From: Dehalococcoidales bacterium
Lineage (GTDB): Bacteria; Chloroflexota; Dehalococcoidia; Dehalococcoidales; UBA2162
Direction: 5' to 3'
Assembly (NCBI GenBank): GCA_030690265.1
Contig: JAUYHA010000083.1
Span: 1 to 59,323, forward strand
DNA: 59,323 nucleotides
Part shown: one piece after another, positions 17,414 to 25,046 of the stretch
How the letters are laid out: each line of letters opens with the position of its first letter
How positions within the stretch are numbered: position 1 is the first letter of the stretch
Translations under genes and position numbers: made by a program
The notes under the pieces: generated by a model
Told to the model about the DNA's origin: nothing
The model's input: only the letters and a program-made list of their open reading frames with translations
The model's database searches: none

Positions 17414-18871
17414 TCAAGGGCTAAGGGACGCACCATCATTGAATCTCCCAAGTGGCACGAGACGTTTGAAGGTTGCCAGGTCATCCCGTTTAAGTTCCAT
17501 TGTCAGCCATAGAATCCCCATGTAAAGCCCAAACAGAGCTATATATAGGAGCGGCAACCATAATGGCGAGAGCGGGATTTGGAGAGCAATGAAATAGATT
17601 ATCAGAGACGCCAGGCATATCCTGCCCAACGATTTGAGTGCTACCAGGGCTCCAAGTCGCCTGATGACATAGAGTGAAGATACCCCCATACCAAAGAACC
17701 CCGTTACTGTAGTCGCCCAGGCTGCTCCCAGCAGGCCAAATCTGGGTACAAGGAAGACATTCAGTCCGATGTCAAATGCTACCAGCGGTAGAATCATCAT
17801 TAACACTATCCACGGTTTGTCGCTGCCCATGATTACATTAGACAGAACAAAGAATATACTCAAGAAGCCAAGACCGAAAGCCAATATGGACAGGGAACTG
17901 GCCGCACTTACATATCTGGAGGAATAGACCAGGGTAAGCAATTCAGTAGAGGTGGCACTTATCAAAAGGAGTCCTGGAATTAGCAGCATGAACATGTACC
18001 GCATCGACTCCCGGATATAGCTGTTAGTTAGCTCAGCATTATTCGACGATGTAGACCTTGAGACAGAAGGAAACAGGGACGTAGCCAGTCCAGCGAAGAG
18101 GAAATAAGTTAACTTCGATATAGTAGTGGCCGAGGTATAATACCCTACTTCAGCCTCGCCCACACCGATAGCCTTCACGACATACAAATCGATACTCATC
18201 AAAAAGAAGAATGTGACAGAAAAGAGCGTTGCCGGGATGCTGAACCCTACCAGCCTCCTCCAGCCAGGATTGACCTCACTTTGGTCTATCTGCCCCAGGA
18301 GTCTCCATGCCAGCAGAAAGCCTATTAATGCGGTAGCAACATATCCCATTATTGCTCCGTTTACGCCGAAGCCGACTACCACCAGAATGGAAACAGCAAT
18401 AATTCTTGTTATTGATACTCCTATACTGCTCATTGCCTGCCGGCCGAATTTCCTTAGTCCATTGAGGTAACCAGCGCTATAAATGGAGTACAGGGCATAG
18501 CCCGGAATAGCCAGAGCGGAAATTCTAATGTAGGGAGTCAGGGAAAGGTCATTGAGCAAATTGGCTATAACTTCAGCCAGCCCAAAGTACAGACTAAAGA
18601 GCGTGAAGCAAAACAGCAGTTGAATCCTGTTAGCATCTTTTATGACGCTCCCCGCCCGGGAATAGTCTTCAGCGATATATTTAGAAGCACTCATAGGGAT
18701 ACCAGAGGTCACAAAAAAGTTAATCGTTGTCATCAGTGACAACACCACTCCGAACGTGCCGTAATCCACCGGCCCCAGGTAACGTCCTAAACCAAAATGG
18801 ATAACGTAGCCAGAAAGAAAAAGAATACTATTGGCAAACATTAAGTAAAGCGTCCCTCTACCCATACTCAT
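17414..18871 (-). CDS. polysaccharide flippase (Wzx/MATE-like, MOP superfamily)
   Basis: This 485-residue transporter has 12-14 membrane helices. Diagnostic stretches are the opening LGRYLGPVDYGTFGVVLSL, the GIPMSASKYIAEDYS motif in the second helix region, and the LVPRFGLLGAAWATTVTGF repeat near helix 11. Proteins of this type flip lipid-linked oligosaccharides across the membrane. It follows the GT39-type gene by 11 nt on the same strand, so export is encoded with synthesis. The exact substrate is unknown. Confidence 0.9.
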   Translation of the reverse strand: MSMGRGTLYLMFANSILFLSGYVIHFGLGRYLGPVDYGTFGVVLSLMTTINFFVTSGIPMSASKYIAEDYSRAGSVIKDANRIQLLFCFTLFSLYFGLAEVIANLLNDLSLTPYIRISALAIPGYALYSIYSAGYLNGLRKFGRQAMSSIGVSITRIIAVSILVVVGFGVNGAIMGYVATALIGFLLAWRLLGQIDQSEVNPGWRRLVGFSIPATLFSVTFFFLMSIDLYVVKAIGVGEAEVGYYTSATTISKLTYFLFAGLATSLFPSVSRSTSSNNAELTNSYIRESMRYMFMLLIPGLLLISATSTELLTLVYSSRYVSAASSLSILAFGLGFLSIFFVLSNVIMGSDKPWIVLMMILPLVAFDIGLNVFLVPRFGLLGAAWATTVTGFFGMGVSSLYVIRRLGALVALKSLGRICLASLIIYFIALQIPLSPLWLPLLYIALFGLYMGILWLTMELKRDDLATFKRLVPLGRFNDGASLSP

Positions 18872-18882
18872 TTCTTCTGGTT

Positions 18883-20460
18883 CTAATCACGCCATTTGCG
18901 TGCCGTTTCCAGTCCTTCCAAAGCTAATCGATAAACAACAGGAGTTACTTCATAGGCGACGATACCCATCCTGTTGAACTCCGCCTGGTAGTCATCAAAG
19001 TAGAAATAGCCCAGTATTTCCATTTTCTCTCTGGCTAAATCCTCTTTCAAGAAATATACCATATAGTCATCCTGTAGCAGTTGCTTAATCAGGTCGCCAG
19101 TCATATGTGTATTCTCACTGCTGGGGCCTCGAATATAAGTGTAAATAGCTGTGCGCCTCTCGGGAAATATCCACTTGTCATATAATCTGGTGAACACAAT
19201 AGCATCCGCTGGAATCGCCTCCAGCAGAACATTCTTAGAGTCAGTGCGACTGTTCCTAGTGCTTCGGAATTCCAGGGGGTTGGCGGGTGCTAACGGGGTA
19301 GTGATAACAGAGACTATCACCAATGCAACAATAATAATTGATTTCACCATTGCAGCCAACCGGAGCCTCAAGACAAAAAATATGCCGTAAGGAATCAGGA
19401 GAGGGTAAAGAGGCATATAATATCGCATAAGCGAGTCACTCAACTCCGCCGATTCAGATTCTACTCCCCAATAGACGCCTCCAGCAAAATAAAGCTGAAT
19501 AAAAATAAAGCTGATGATGAAGAAGAGGGAGAATCTTCTGTCAAAGTACCTGTACCTCCAGGACAATATCAGTCCGAAAACCCCGAGGACGCTGTACAAG
19601 CTGAAAGCGAGGGCCGGCGAAAAAAAATATTTGACGAAGTTGGTAGATAATTGTCCCAGCATATCCTCTACGAAATGGTGCTCAGGATGAAGCATCTGTC
19701 CTGTGGTCAATGGATGCCCGTACAATGCATTATTAAACACCAACAACGGTATTATTAGTACCAGTGATATGAAACCGAACATGCCCAGCGCTAAAATATT
19801 TTTCTTGCTGAAGATGCTGTTAAGAGGGAAAGCGAAGTAAATCAATAAAAACAATGCCATAAACGTTACGGCAAAATACCTGTACCAAAAAGCGATGGAG
19901 AATAATATAGCTGAGACGGCAACATATTTGAGCTCTCTATTTTTCCTGAATCTGATTAGATAGAGCATACTGCCAAACAGGAATGCCAGGGATGGCACAT
20001 CCGTATACATCCTGGTCGACCAGAACCAGTATACGGGCAGGACCGACATACAGGCGAATGAAATGAGAGCAGTTTTTCGGTCGAATATCTCCTTCACCAA
20101 ATAGTAAAAAAAGATAAGCCCAATTATGGCAATTAAACCGTTTAAAAAGTAATTCTCGCCGGTGACACTCCACACTACAGCATTTATGGCAGAAATACCC
20201 AGGAAACCACCGGGACCGACCAGTTTTGTTTCCTGAGAGTAGACTGAACTTCGCGGCAGAAAAATGGCGGGGTCATAGGTTTCGTTCAGGGGCTCAGCAT
20301 ATCCTAGAGAAGAGGTCTCTGATAAAAGCTTAGAAAAGAATAAGTATGAGTTCTCATCAGGACTGTTTCCTACATAGGGACCTGTAACTGCAGGGAGGAA
20401 CAGGAGATATAAGGGGAGTACGCCGATAAGCAGCAACAGAAGCAGTTTATTACGACCCAT
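18883..20460 (-). CDS. glycosyltransferase family 39-like membrane protein
   Basis: This protein of about 525 residues has some 11 membrane helices after a hydrophobic start (LLLLLLIGVLPLYLLFLPAV). The first outer loop holds the acidic pair SPDENSYLFFS, the usual catalytic site of polyprenyl-phosphate-dependent GT-C enzymes. The C-terminal 120 residues are soluble. The ATG at 20460 is preferred over one 72 nt upstream because the signal-anchor begins immediately after it. It probably decorates the lipid-linked or exported glycan at the outer face. It is co-transcribed with the flippase and the GT4 gene. Confidence 0.82.
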   Translation of the reverse strand: MGRNKLLLLLLIGVLPLYLLFLPAVTGPYVGNSPDENSYLFFSKLLSETSSLGYAEPLNETYDPAIFLPRSSVYSQETKLVGPGGFLGISAINAVVWSVTGENYFLNGLIAIIGLIFFYYLVKEIFDRKTALISFACMSVLPVYWFWSTRMYTDVPSLAFLFGSMLYLIRFRKNRELKYVAVSAILFSIAFWYRYFAVTFMALFLLIYFAFPLNSIFSKKNILALGMFGFISLVLIIPLLVFNNALYGHPLTTGQMLHPEHHFVEDMLGQLSTNFVKYFFSPALAFSLYSVLGVFGLILSWRYRYFDRRFSLFFIISFIFIQLYFAGGVYWGVESESAELSDSLMRYYMPLYPLLIPYGIFFVLRLRLAAMVKSIIIVALVIVSVITTPLAPANPLEFRSTRNSRTDSKNVLLEAIPADAIVFTRLYDKWIFPERRTAIYTYIRGPSSENTHMTGDLIKQLLQDDYMVYFLKEDLAREKMEILGYFYFDDYQAEFNRMGIVAYEVTPVVYRLALEGLETARKWRD

Positions 20461-20563
20461 GGGAAATACTCTTCTTTCATTCTGAGCTGGTGACAATCCG
20501 GTCACATAACAATTGCCCGGGGCTTGCGTCATCGATTGTACTGCCCCAATGGCGGCCGTGTGT

Positions 20564-21814
20564 TTATGGTAGGCCCCCGTAGAGTTTGCTGAACCTTTCG
20601 CCTATAGCCTCCCAGCTAAATCTCTCTCTTACCGTTTCCAGTCCATTCTTTGAAAGTTTGTATCTTAGCTCATCGTTAAGCAACAGTGCAATAATTTTGT
20701 GGGCAAGGTCCTGAGCATTCTTTTGCTCGACGAGAAGCCCGTTTTCGCCATTTATGATTATGTCCGGTATCCCACCAACATTGCTGCCGACAATGGCTGT
20801 TCCGCAAGCCATTGCTTCAAGCAAAACTACTCCTAAAGCCTCTGTTGCTCCGTTATCAACTATTGAGGGTAGAACGAATACCGCGCTATCCCTGTAGTAA
20901 TCGGGCAACCGCTCATGGGGGATGTTTCCTTTGAAGCTTACATTCTGAGTCACATGCATGATAGAGGTTAATTCCTCCAGATTTTTCCTCTCAGGACCAT
21001 CCCCACATATGATTAGCCTCGCATCTGGCACTGACTCTAATACCAAAGGCATCGCTTCTATTAAGTAATTTATTCCCTTTAATAGTATCAACCTGCCGAC
21101 ACCAAGAATAAGATGCTCCTTGACTTTGTCACTCTTCTTCCTATCCAAGTTTGAGACCCGGACTACCGGGTGAAAGACGTTCAGGTCAACGCCCATTGGT
21201 ATAACTTCCAGCTTCTCAGTGCGAGTTATGTCCTGAACTGCTCCAGCAGTCGCTTTGCTGTTCACCGTGCAAGCATTGCTATCGTTAAGTACCCGTTTTA
21301 GCAGGTACTCCAGGCTCCTCATCTTTGACGGCAATATATCACTACCATGTACTGTTACGATGAATGGTTTCTTCAAAAGTTTCTGACAAACCCAGGCTGT
21401 TACGCCTGAAGGTATAACCCAGTGAGAATGGATGATGTCAATTTTTTCTTTCCTGTGAATTATTACTGTGTTAACCAGTTGTGACAAGAACAATAGAGGG
21501 ACTTGTATCCACAACCAGGGATTTCTCCTTAAATTCGGCAGGATGCCCTCTCTATAGCATAATTTTTGGTTCCTTTGGGGCCAGAAGTAGCGGAATCTAT
21601 AAATGGTTAATTGACCAATGACTTCCTTTCGTTTTGCCCCGTTGTCATGCGGAGCTAAAATAATTATCTTATGACCCTTTGTACTGAGTCTTTCACATAG
21701 TTCGTAAACAAATGGTGTCACAGCATCGCCTTGCCAGCGAGGGAATGATGTAGTTAGAATCAGCACCTTCTTCCCTTTTCTGTTACCCATCTTTCTTATT
21801 AAACCATTCAGCAT
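20564..21814 (-). CDS. GT4-family glycosyltransferase (GT-B fold)
   Basis: This 416-residue cytoplasmic or membrane-associated enzyme has an N-terminal acceptor half (VLILTTSFPRWQGD, then IIHSHWVIPSG) and a donor-binding half with LILGVGRLILLKGINYLIEA and the E-x7-E motif EALGVVLLEAMACG. These are typical of retaining GT4 enzymes using nucleotide sugars. It should add a sugar to the lipid-linked precursor before the flippase acts. It begins 12 nt after the GT2 gene ends. The sugar cannot be assigned. Confidence 0.9.
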   Translation of the reverse strand: MLNGLIRKMGNRKGKKVLILTTSFPRWQGDAVTPFVYELCERLSTKGHKIIILAPHDNGAKRKEVIGQLTIYRFRYFWPQRNQKLCYREGILPNLRRNPWLWIQVPLLFLSQLVNTVIIHRKEKIDIIHSHWVIPSGVTAWVCQKLLKKPFIVTVHGSDILPSKMRSLEYLLKRVLNDSNACTVNSKATAGAVQDITRTEKLEVIPMGVDLNVFHPVVRVSNLDRKKSDKVKEHLILGVGRLILLKGINYLIEAMPLVLESVPDARLIICGDGPERKNLEELTSIMHVTQNVSFKGNIPHERLPDYYRDSAVFVLPSIVDNGATEALGVVLLEAMACGTAIVGSNVGGIPDIIINGENGLLVEQKNAQDLAHKIIALLLNDELRYKLSKNGLETVRERFSWEAIGERFSKLYGGLP

Positions 21815-21826
21815 TTCTTTCAGATC

Positions 21827-22840
21827 TTACGCAGGTGAGTCCATATCGTTGTAATCGTGAAGCTTGGACCGATAGAGGAGTTCCTCTTCTATTCTTCTTA
21901 ACCTCCCAATCATGTCAGCTATCAGAGCTAATACCAGGAAGATAATACCCATTGTCAATAGAATTACAACAAGGTAGAGCAAAGAGGTATACGGGGAAGT
22001 TCTACCAGTCACCATCCAGTGAAGGGTAAGAAAGCCCCCTAAGCCCACACCGGGAACAATCATAGCCAGGCTAATCAAACCAAAGAACTTGAGTGGCATA
22101 TAGTCCCTGAATGTCCTAATAATGATTGCCAAGGCTTGCAGGCCGTACGAGTACCAGTGCGTGACTACTTTCGATTTGCCTTTTCTGTCTCCAACCTTGA
22201 TAGGAATTTCCTTTACTGTCATTCCCTTGCTCAGCAAGTCGATAAAGACTTCTTGCGTGTAGGTGAACTCGCCGAACGTGTTCAATCTCATCGCGGCGCG
22301 TTGTGAGTATGCTCTGAAGCCGCATTGGGTGTCCGTGAATCTACATCCGGTGAGGGAGCTTACCAACCGAGTAAAAAGTTTATTGCCAATCAACTTGATA
22401 CGAGGCATCCTGTGGATAGAGTTTGCATTAGAGAAGCGAGACCCCGTAACAAAATCTGCTTCCGTGCGCAGGATTGGGCCAATCAAGCGAGGGATGTCCC
22501 TGGGAGAGAATTGCCCGTCGGCATCCATAGTAACAATAATATCAGCTCCTCTTTTGAGAGCGGAGGATACGCCAGTTGCGAACGCAGCGCCTACCCCCTT
22601 ATTTGATTTGTGAGTTACGATCACATCTGCTCCGGCCCTTCGGGCCTGGCTAACCGTGCTATCATCAGAACCATCATCAATGACCATCACTTCAATCAGG
22701 TTTTCATCCATCATCTCCCGCCGAACCCCGGTGATTACGTTAGCTATGGTTTTTTCTTCATTGTAAGCCGGTATGACCACCACTATCTTCAGGAGCCTTT
22801 TTTGTTGCAATTCTTTCAAATTTTCTAGCGCCTGCACCAT
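21827..22840 (-). CDS. GT2-family polyprenyl-phosphate glycosyltransferase with two C-terminal helices
   Basis: This 337-residue enzyme is of the dolichyl-phosphate mannose/glucose synthase type. The GT-A domain starts VVVIPAYNEEKTIANVI, has the first Asp in VIDDGSDDS and the metal-binding DxD in IVTMDADGQFSPRD. Two membrane helices (about 255-280 and 290-315) follow. It probably charges undecaprenyl phosphate with a sugar, which the GT-C enzymes of this cluster then use. The ATG at 22840 is chosen because GGAGG lies 5-6 nt before it. A structured element (22959-23035) precedes it, so expression may be controlled at the RNA level. Confidence 0.9.
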   Translation of the reverse strand: MVQALENLKELQQKRLLKIVVVIPAYNEEKTIANVITGVRREMMDENLIEVMVIDDGSDDSTVSQARRAGADVIVTHKSNKGVGAAFATGVSSALKRGADIIVTMDADGQFSPRDIPRLIGPILRTEADFVTGSRFSNANSIHRMPRIKLIGNKLFTRLVSSLTGCRFTDTQCGFRAYSQRAAMRLNTFGEFTYTQEVFIDLLSKGMTVKEIPIKVGDRKGKSKVVTHWYSYGLQALAIIIRTFRDYMPLKFFGLISLAMIVPGVGLGGFLTLHWMVTGRTSPYTSLLYLVVILLTMGIIFLVLALIADMIGRLRRIEEELLYRSKLHDYNDMDSPA

Positions 22841-22958
22841 GTTATCCTCCATAAAATGATACGCCGATTTATGCTCCGGATACAAAACGTTTCTATAGAC
22901 TTAGTCTTGTAAGCTCGTTCTGCTGGGAAAATCCTGGTATTGAATCCCCTAACAGATG

Positions 22959-23035
22959 GGCAGCGAGGTTGGATAGCTACCTGCTCTTCCAAACACCCTA
23001 ATACGGGAGAGCATTGCTTGTGCCAACCTCCTGCC
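22959..23035 (-). ncRNA. unidentified structured RNA element upstream of the GT2 gene
   Basis: A 77-nt nested hairpin is visible. The outer stem of GGCAG plus GAGGTTGG pairs with CCAACCTC plus CTGCC: 13 bp with one bulged base at 22964. Two 10-nt internal loops face each other (22973-22982 and 23013-23022). An inner stem GCTCT/AGAGC and a CCC/GGG tip with an 8-nt asymmetric bulge complete it. It lies between the secreted repeat protein stop (23081) and the GT2 start (22840). On the minus strand it would be a 5' leader of the glycan operon. I could not match it to a known riboswitch, SRP RNA or tRNA. The strand is inferred from context. Confidence 0.5.
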
Positions 23036-23080
23036 GACTCCTTCTTCACAATCTCTATTCAGATTTTCTTGCTCACGGCT

Positions 23081-23314
23081 CTATTCTGGCCCGATATGGT
23101 CATGATTAGTATCACCATAGCCCCAACCTGGCCTCTCATTGTTACCACTCAACCCGGGAGGTCCAGTGTGGTCATGGTTGCTATCACCATAACCCCAACC
23201 GGGGCGCTCACCGGATGCCCCACCGTTTCCATTGGCGGCTAAAACCGGCGCAGCCAAAAGCGATACCACCACTACCGTAGCAATCAAAGCCGCGACCACT
23301 TTCTTTGTAAACAT
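23081..23314 (-). CDS. small secreted Gly/His-rich repeat protein
   Basis: This 77-residue precursor has a clear signal peptide (MFTKKVVAALIATVVVVSLL, cleavage probably after VLAA). The mature part of about 50 residues has a duplicated unit, ERPGWGYGDSNHDHTGP and ERPGWGYGDTNHDHIGP. Trp, Tyr, Asp and His are concentrated in the repeats, which would suit metal or carbohydrate binding, but no function is known. An AAGGAGGTGA ribosome site 3 nt before the ATG predicts very strong translation. It precedes the glycan operon on the same strand, with the structured element between. Confidence 0.8.
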   Translation of the reverse strand: MFTKKVVAALIATVVVVSLLAAPVLAANGNGGASGERPGWGYGDSNHDHTGPPGLSGNNERPGWGYGDTNHDHIGPE

Positions 23315-23767
23315 TCTTCACCTCCTTCCTTTCGGCATTACTGCTTTCTCTCGACCACCCTCATGGGATGTGACTTATGACTATTGAAAATTTACTTGCA
23401 ATGTTGCATAATAAATAAGAAGGCAACGGAATACTGGCCAGCCAGTCAGCTTATTTCTCAAGCCTTCAATGGGCGGCCTCTCACCAGGCCGCCTTATCTT
23501 AATGATAATATTCTTATAATTAATCTATTTGGGTATTTATGGTAAGGTTAAGTTATTTTTTTATTTTCTAATACTTTAACGAATAGCCTAACCGGTTTGT
23601 TACATTTCCTTGATTAGCTCTATTTTCCACTTCCCGTAATCTGCCTGAGAGAGCACTCCACGTTTCAGATACTCTATGCAAATTTAACTGCTGTTGTAAA
23701 TCCCCGAAAGGTCATAGTCTGATGTCGAAAGTATCGTTCTGGTTGTACCATTTACTTTACAACGCAC
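23315..23767. other. long intergenic region with a hairpin and a possible gene remnant
   Basis: Nothing complete is encoded here. Minus-strand codons ending in TAA at 23600 read CIEYLKRGVLSQADYGKW then KIELIKEM, resembling the tail of a helical domain, but there is no start codon before an upstream stop. A strong hairpin lies at 23472-23493. The remainder is AT-rich and presumably carries the promoter of the secreted repeat protein. Confidence 0.5.
23472..23493. terminator. strong hairpin GGCGGCCT/AGGCCGCC
   Basis: A perfect 8-bp GC-rich stem encloses a 6-nt loop. On the plus strand it is followed by TTATCTT. It could end transcription entering the region from either side, but no classical U tract follows on either strand. 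Confidence 0.4.
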
Positions 23768-23768
23768 C

Positions 23769-23805
23769 AATAAGCCCTAGACCTTAATCCAGTCTAGGGC
23801 TTATT
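23769..23805 (-). terminator. 14-bp hairpin after tRNA-Arg
   Basis: AATAAGCCCTAGAC pairs perfectly with GTCTAGGGCTTATT across a 9-nt loop. It starts 14 nt beyond the 3' end of the minus-strand tRNA-Arg, the expected place for its terminator. The stem ends in U-rich sequence but lacks a long U run. Confidence 0.6.
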
Positions 23806-23818
23806 TAGCTTTAAAATC

Positions 23819-23895
23819 TGGCGTCCCTGGCGGGATTCGAACCCACGACCCGCTGCTTAGAAGGCAGCCGCTCTATCCAACTGAGCTACAGGGAC
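23819..23895 (-). tRNA. tRNA-Arg (anticodon TCT)
   Basis: A full cloverleaf is visible. The acceptor GTCCCTG pairs with CAGGGAC, the D arm is GCTC/GAGC, and the anticodon stem GCTGC/GCAGC encloses CTTCTAA with anticodon TCT, reading AGA and AGG. The T arm is GTGGG-TTCGAAT-CCCGC. The terminal CCA is encoded. It has its own promoter at 23913-23942 and a downstream hairpin. Confidence 0.97.
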
Positions 23896-23912
23896 GGACT
23901 CTTAACCAATCA

Positions 23913-23942
23913 AATTTAGCACCTGCCCGGAGGAAAGGTCAA
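23913..23942 (-). promoter_or_regulatory. promoter of tRNA-Arg
   Basis: On the minus strand TTGACC (23937-23942) is followed after 18 nt by TAAATT (23913-23918), with an upstream TGC forming an extended -10. The predicted start lies about 10 nt before the tRNA. Confidence 0.6.
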
Positions 23943-23967
23943 GTCAGGGCTTCTCTTTTGTCATAAC

Positions 23968-23996
23968 TTGACAAGGAGGCATTATTCTTTTATATA
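23968..23996 (+). promoter_or_regulatory. promoter of the DksA-like/lspA operon
   Basis: A perfect TTGACA at 23968-23973 is separated by exactly 17 nt from TATATA at 23991-23996. A second candidate -10, TATAAT, is at 24002-24007. The gene starts at 24198. Confidence 0.65.
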
Positions 23997-24197
23997 TATG
24001 ATATAATTAAGTAATACCCCCCAGCAATCAATGGCCCGGGCAAGGAGTTGTGCCGATTGCCGATTCGCCAACTTCGGCTAATACCAGACTAATCTTTCCA
24101 CTATGGCTTCTAAAGCATCAAGGGTTTAATAACAGCTTATCTGTTAACATCCATATAAAAAACCGGGAGGCTAGCAGGTAAGCAGGAGGAGGAAGCT

Positions 24198-24569
24198 GTG
24201 AAGGCTAACTTTAAACAACTTCGCTCTCGCTTAGAGAATGAGAAAAAGCACGTACTGGAAGAAATTGCCCAGTTACAGGCCAGCGCCCAGCCGACCGAGG
24301 TGAGACGAGAGGGAAGCCCCTTTGGTAAAAGGGAAGAGGAGGCGATAGAAAGCCTTGAACTGGAGAGACGGCTAACCATGGAAAAGCAGATGAAGGAGCA
24401 GTTAGCCGATATAGAATACGCCCTGAGTAAATTTGAGAAGGGAACTTATGGCTTATGCGATAGCTGTGGCCAACCTATTGCTCCGGGGCGGTTAGAGGTG
24501 CTTCCCCAGGCAAACCTCTGCGTAAACTGTAAAGAAAAGAATGCTAAAGGCAGAGTATTCCCGCGGTAA
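24198..24569 (+). CDS. TraR/DksA C4-type zinc-finger protein
   Basis: This 123-residue protein has an N-terminal helical hairpin (residues 1-75) that inserts into RNA polymerase in DksA relatives. A C-terminal zinc site follows: CDSCGQPIAPGRLEVLPQ, then CVNC, with four Cys. DksA proteins change promoter choice during nutrient stress; the short Gram-positive-like relatives such as YocK are less understood. The GTG start has AGGAGGAGG just upstream. Its last 29 nt overlap lspA, so the two are translationally coupled. Confidence 0.87.
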   Translation: MKANFKQLRSRLENEKKHVLEEIAQLQASAQPTEVRREGSPFGKREEEAIESLELERRLTMEKQMKEQLADIEYALSKFEKGTYGLCDSCGQPIAPGRLEVLPQANLCVNCKEKNAKGRVFPR

Positions 24570-25038
24570 CTGGAGAAATGTAATCTTCTTTCTTAGCACC
24601 TTGCTGATTGTTTTCTTTGACCAGTTCAGTAAGATATGGATTCGTTCTAACCTGGGGGTAGGGCGGTCTTTACCGGAGACAGGGTTTTTCCGGCTAACCC
24701 ATGTTCGTAATACCGGCGTTGCCTTTGGTCTGTTCCAGGACCAGTCTTTCTTACTGACTGTAGCTGCCTTTACCGGTATCGGGGTTGTTCTTCTTTTTGT
24801 CTTCCTTTTCCCCCGTTACCTCCCCTTCTTAACCGCCAAAAAGAGCAAGCTGGCTCTCGGACTGGTCATTGGCGGCACAATCGGTAATCTGCTTGACCGG
24901 CTGCGCTTTGGCTATGTCACCGACTTTATGGATGTCAGTATCTGGCCGGTTTTTAATGTTGCCGATGCTTCCATAACGGTCGGGGCAATTCTGCTTGCCT
25001 ACTTTTTTTTCTCGTCAACGAAAGATGGAGACTATTGA
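24541..25038 (+). CDS. lspA: signal peptidase II (prolipoprotein signal peptidase)
   Basis: This 165-residue aspartic protease with four membrane helices cuts the signal peptide from lipid-modified prolipoproteins. Catalytic regions are visible: GGTIGNLLDRLRFGYVTDFM with one Asp, and FNVADASITVG with the second. The FFDQFSKIW opening and RNTGVAFG motif are also typical. The ATG overlaps the DksA-like gene by 29 nt. Together with the Lit-like gene at 46818 it shows that the organism makes and further processes lipoproteins. Confidence 0.96.
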   Translation: MLKAEYSRGNWRNVIFFLSTLLIVFFDQFSKIWIRSNLGVGRSLPETGFFRLTHVRNTGVAFGLFQDQSFLLTVAAFTGIGVVLLFVFLFPRYLPFLTAKKSKLALGLVIGGTIGNLLDRLRFGYVTDFMDVSIWPVFNVADASITVGAILLAYFFFSSTKDGDY

Positions 25039-25046
25039 TTTACGCC

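Larger units (their letters stand above)
23896..24197 (+). other. promoters and long leader before the DksA-like gene
   Basis: This gap holds the tRNA-Arg promoter on the minus strand, the dksA-lspA promoter on the plus strand, and then an untranslated leader of about 190 nt. The leader has a tiny ATG frame of 8 codons (24103-24129), but no riboswitch that I recognise. Confidence 0.55.

Noticed and set aside
17302-17484. 60-codon minus-strand frame ending at the DUF1616 gene
   Set aside because: Its first half is inside the flippase gene. A shorter ATG version of 30 codons overlaps the next start by ATGA but has no good ribosome site or known relatives.
22959-23035. SRP (4.5S) RNA as the identity of the structured element
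   Set aside because: The conserved GNRA tip and the symmetric AGCAGCC/GGUCAGG loop are missing, and the tip is CCC-GTATTA-GGG.
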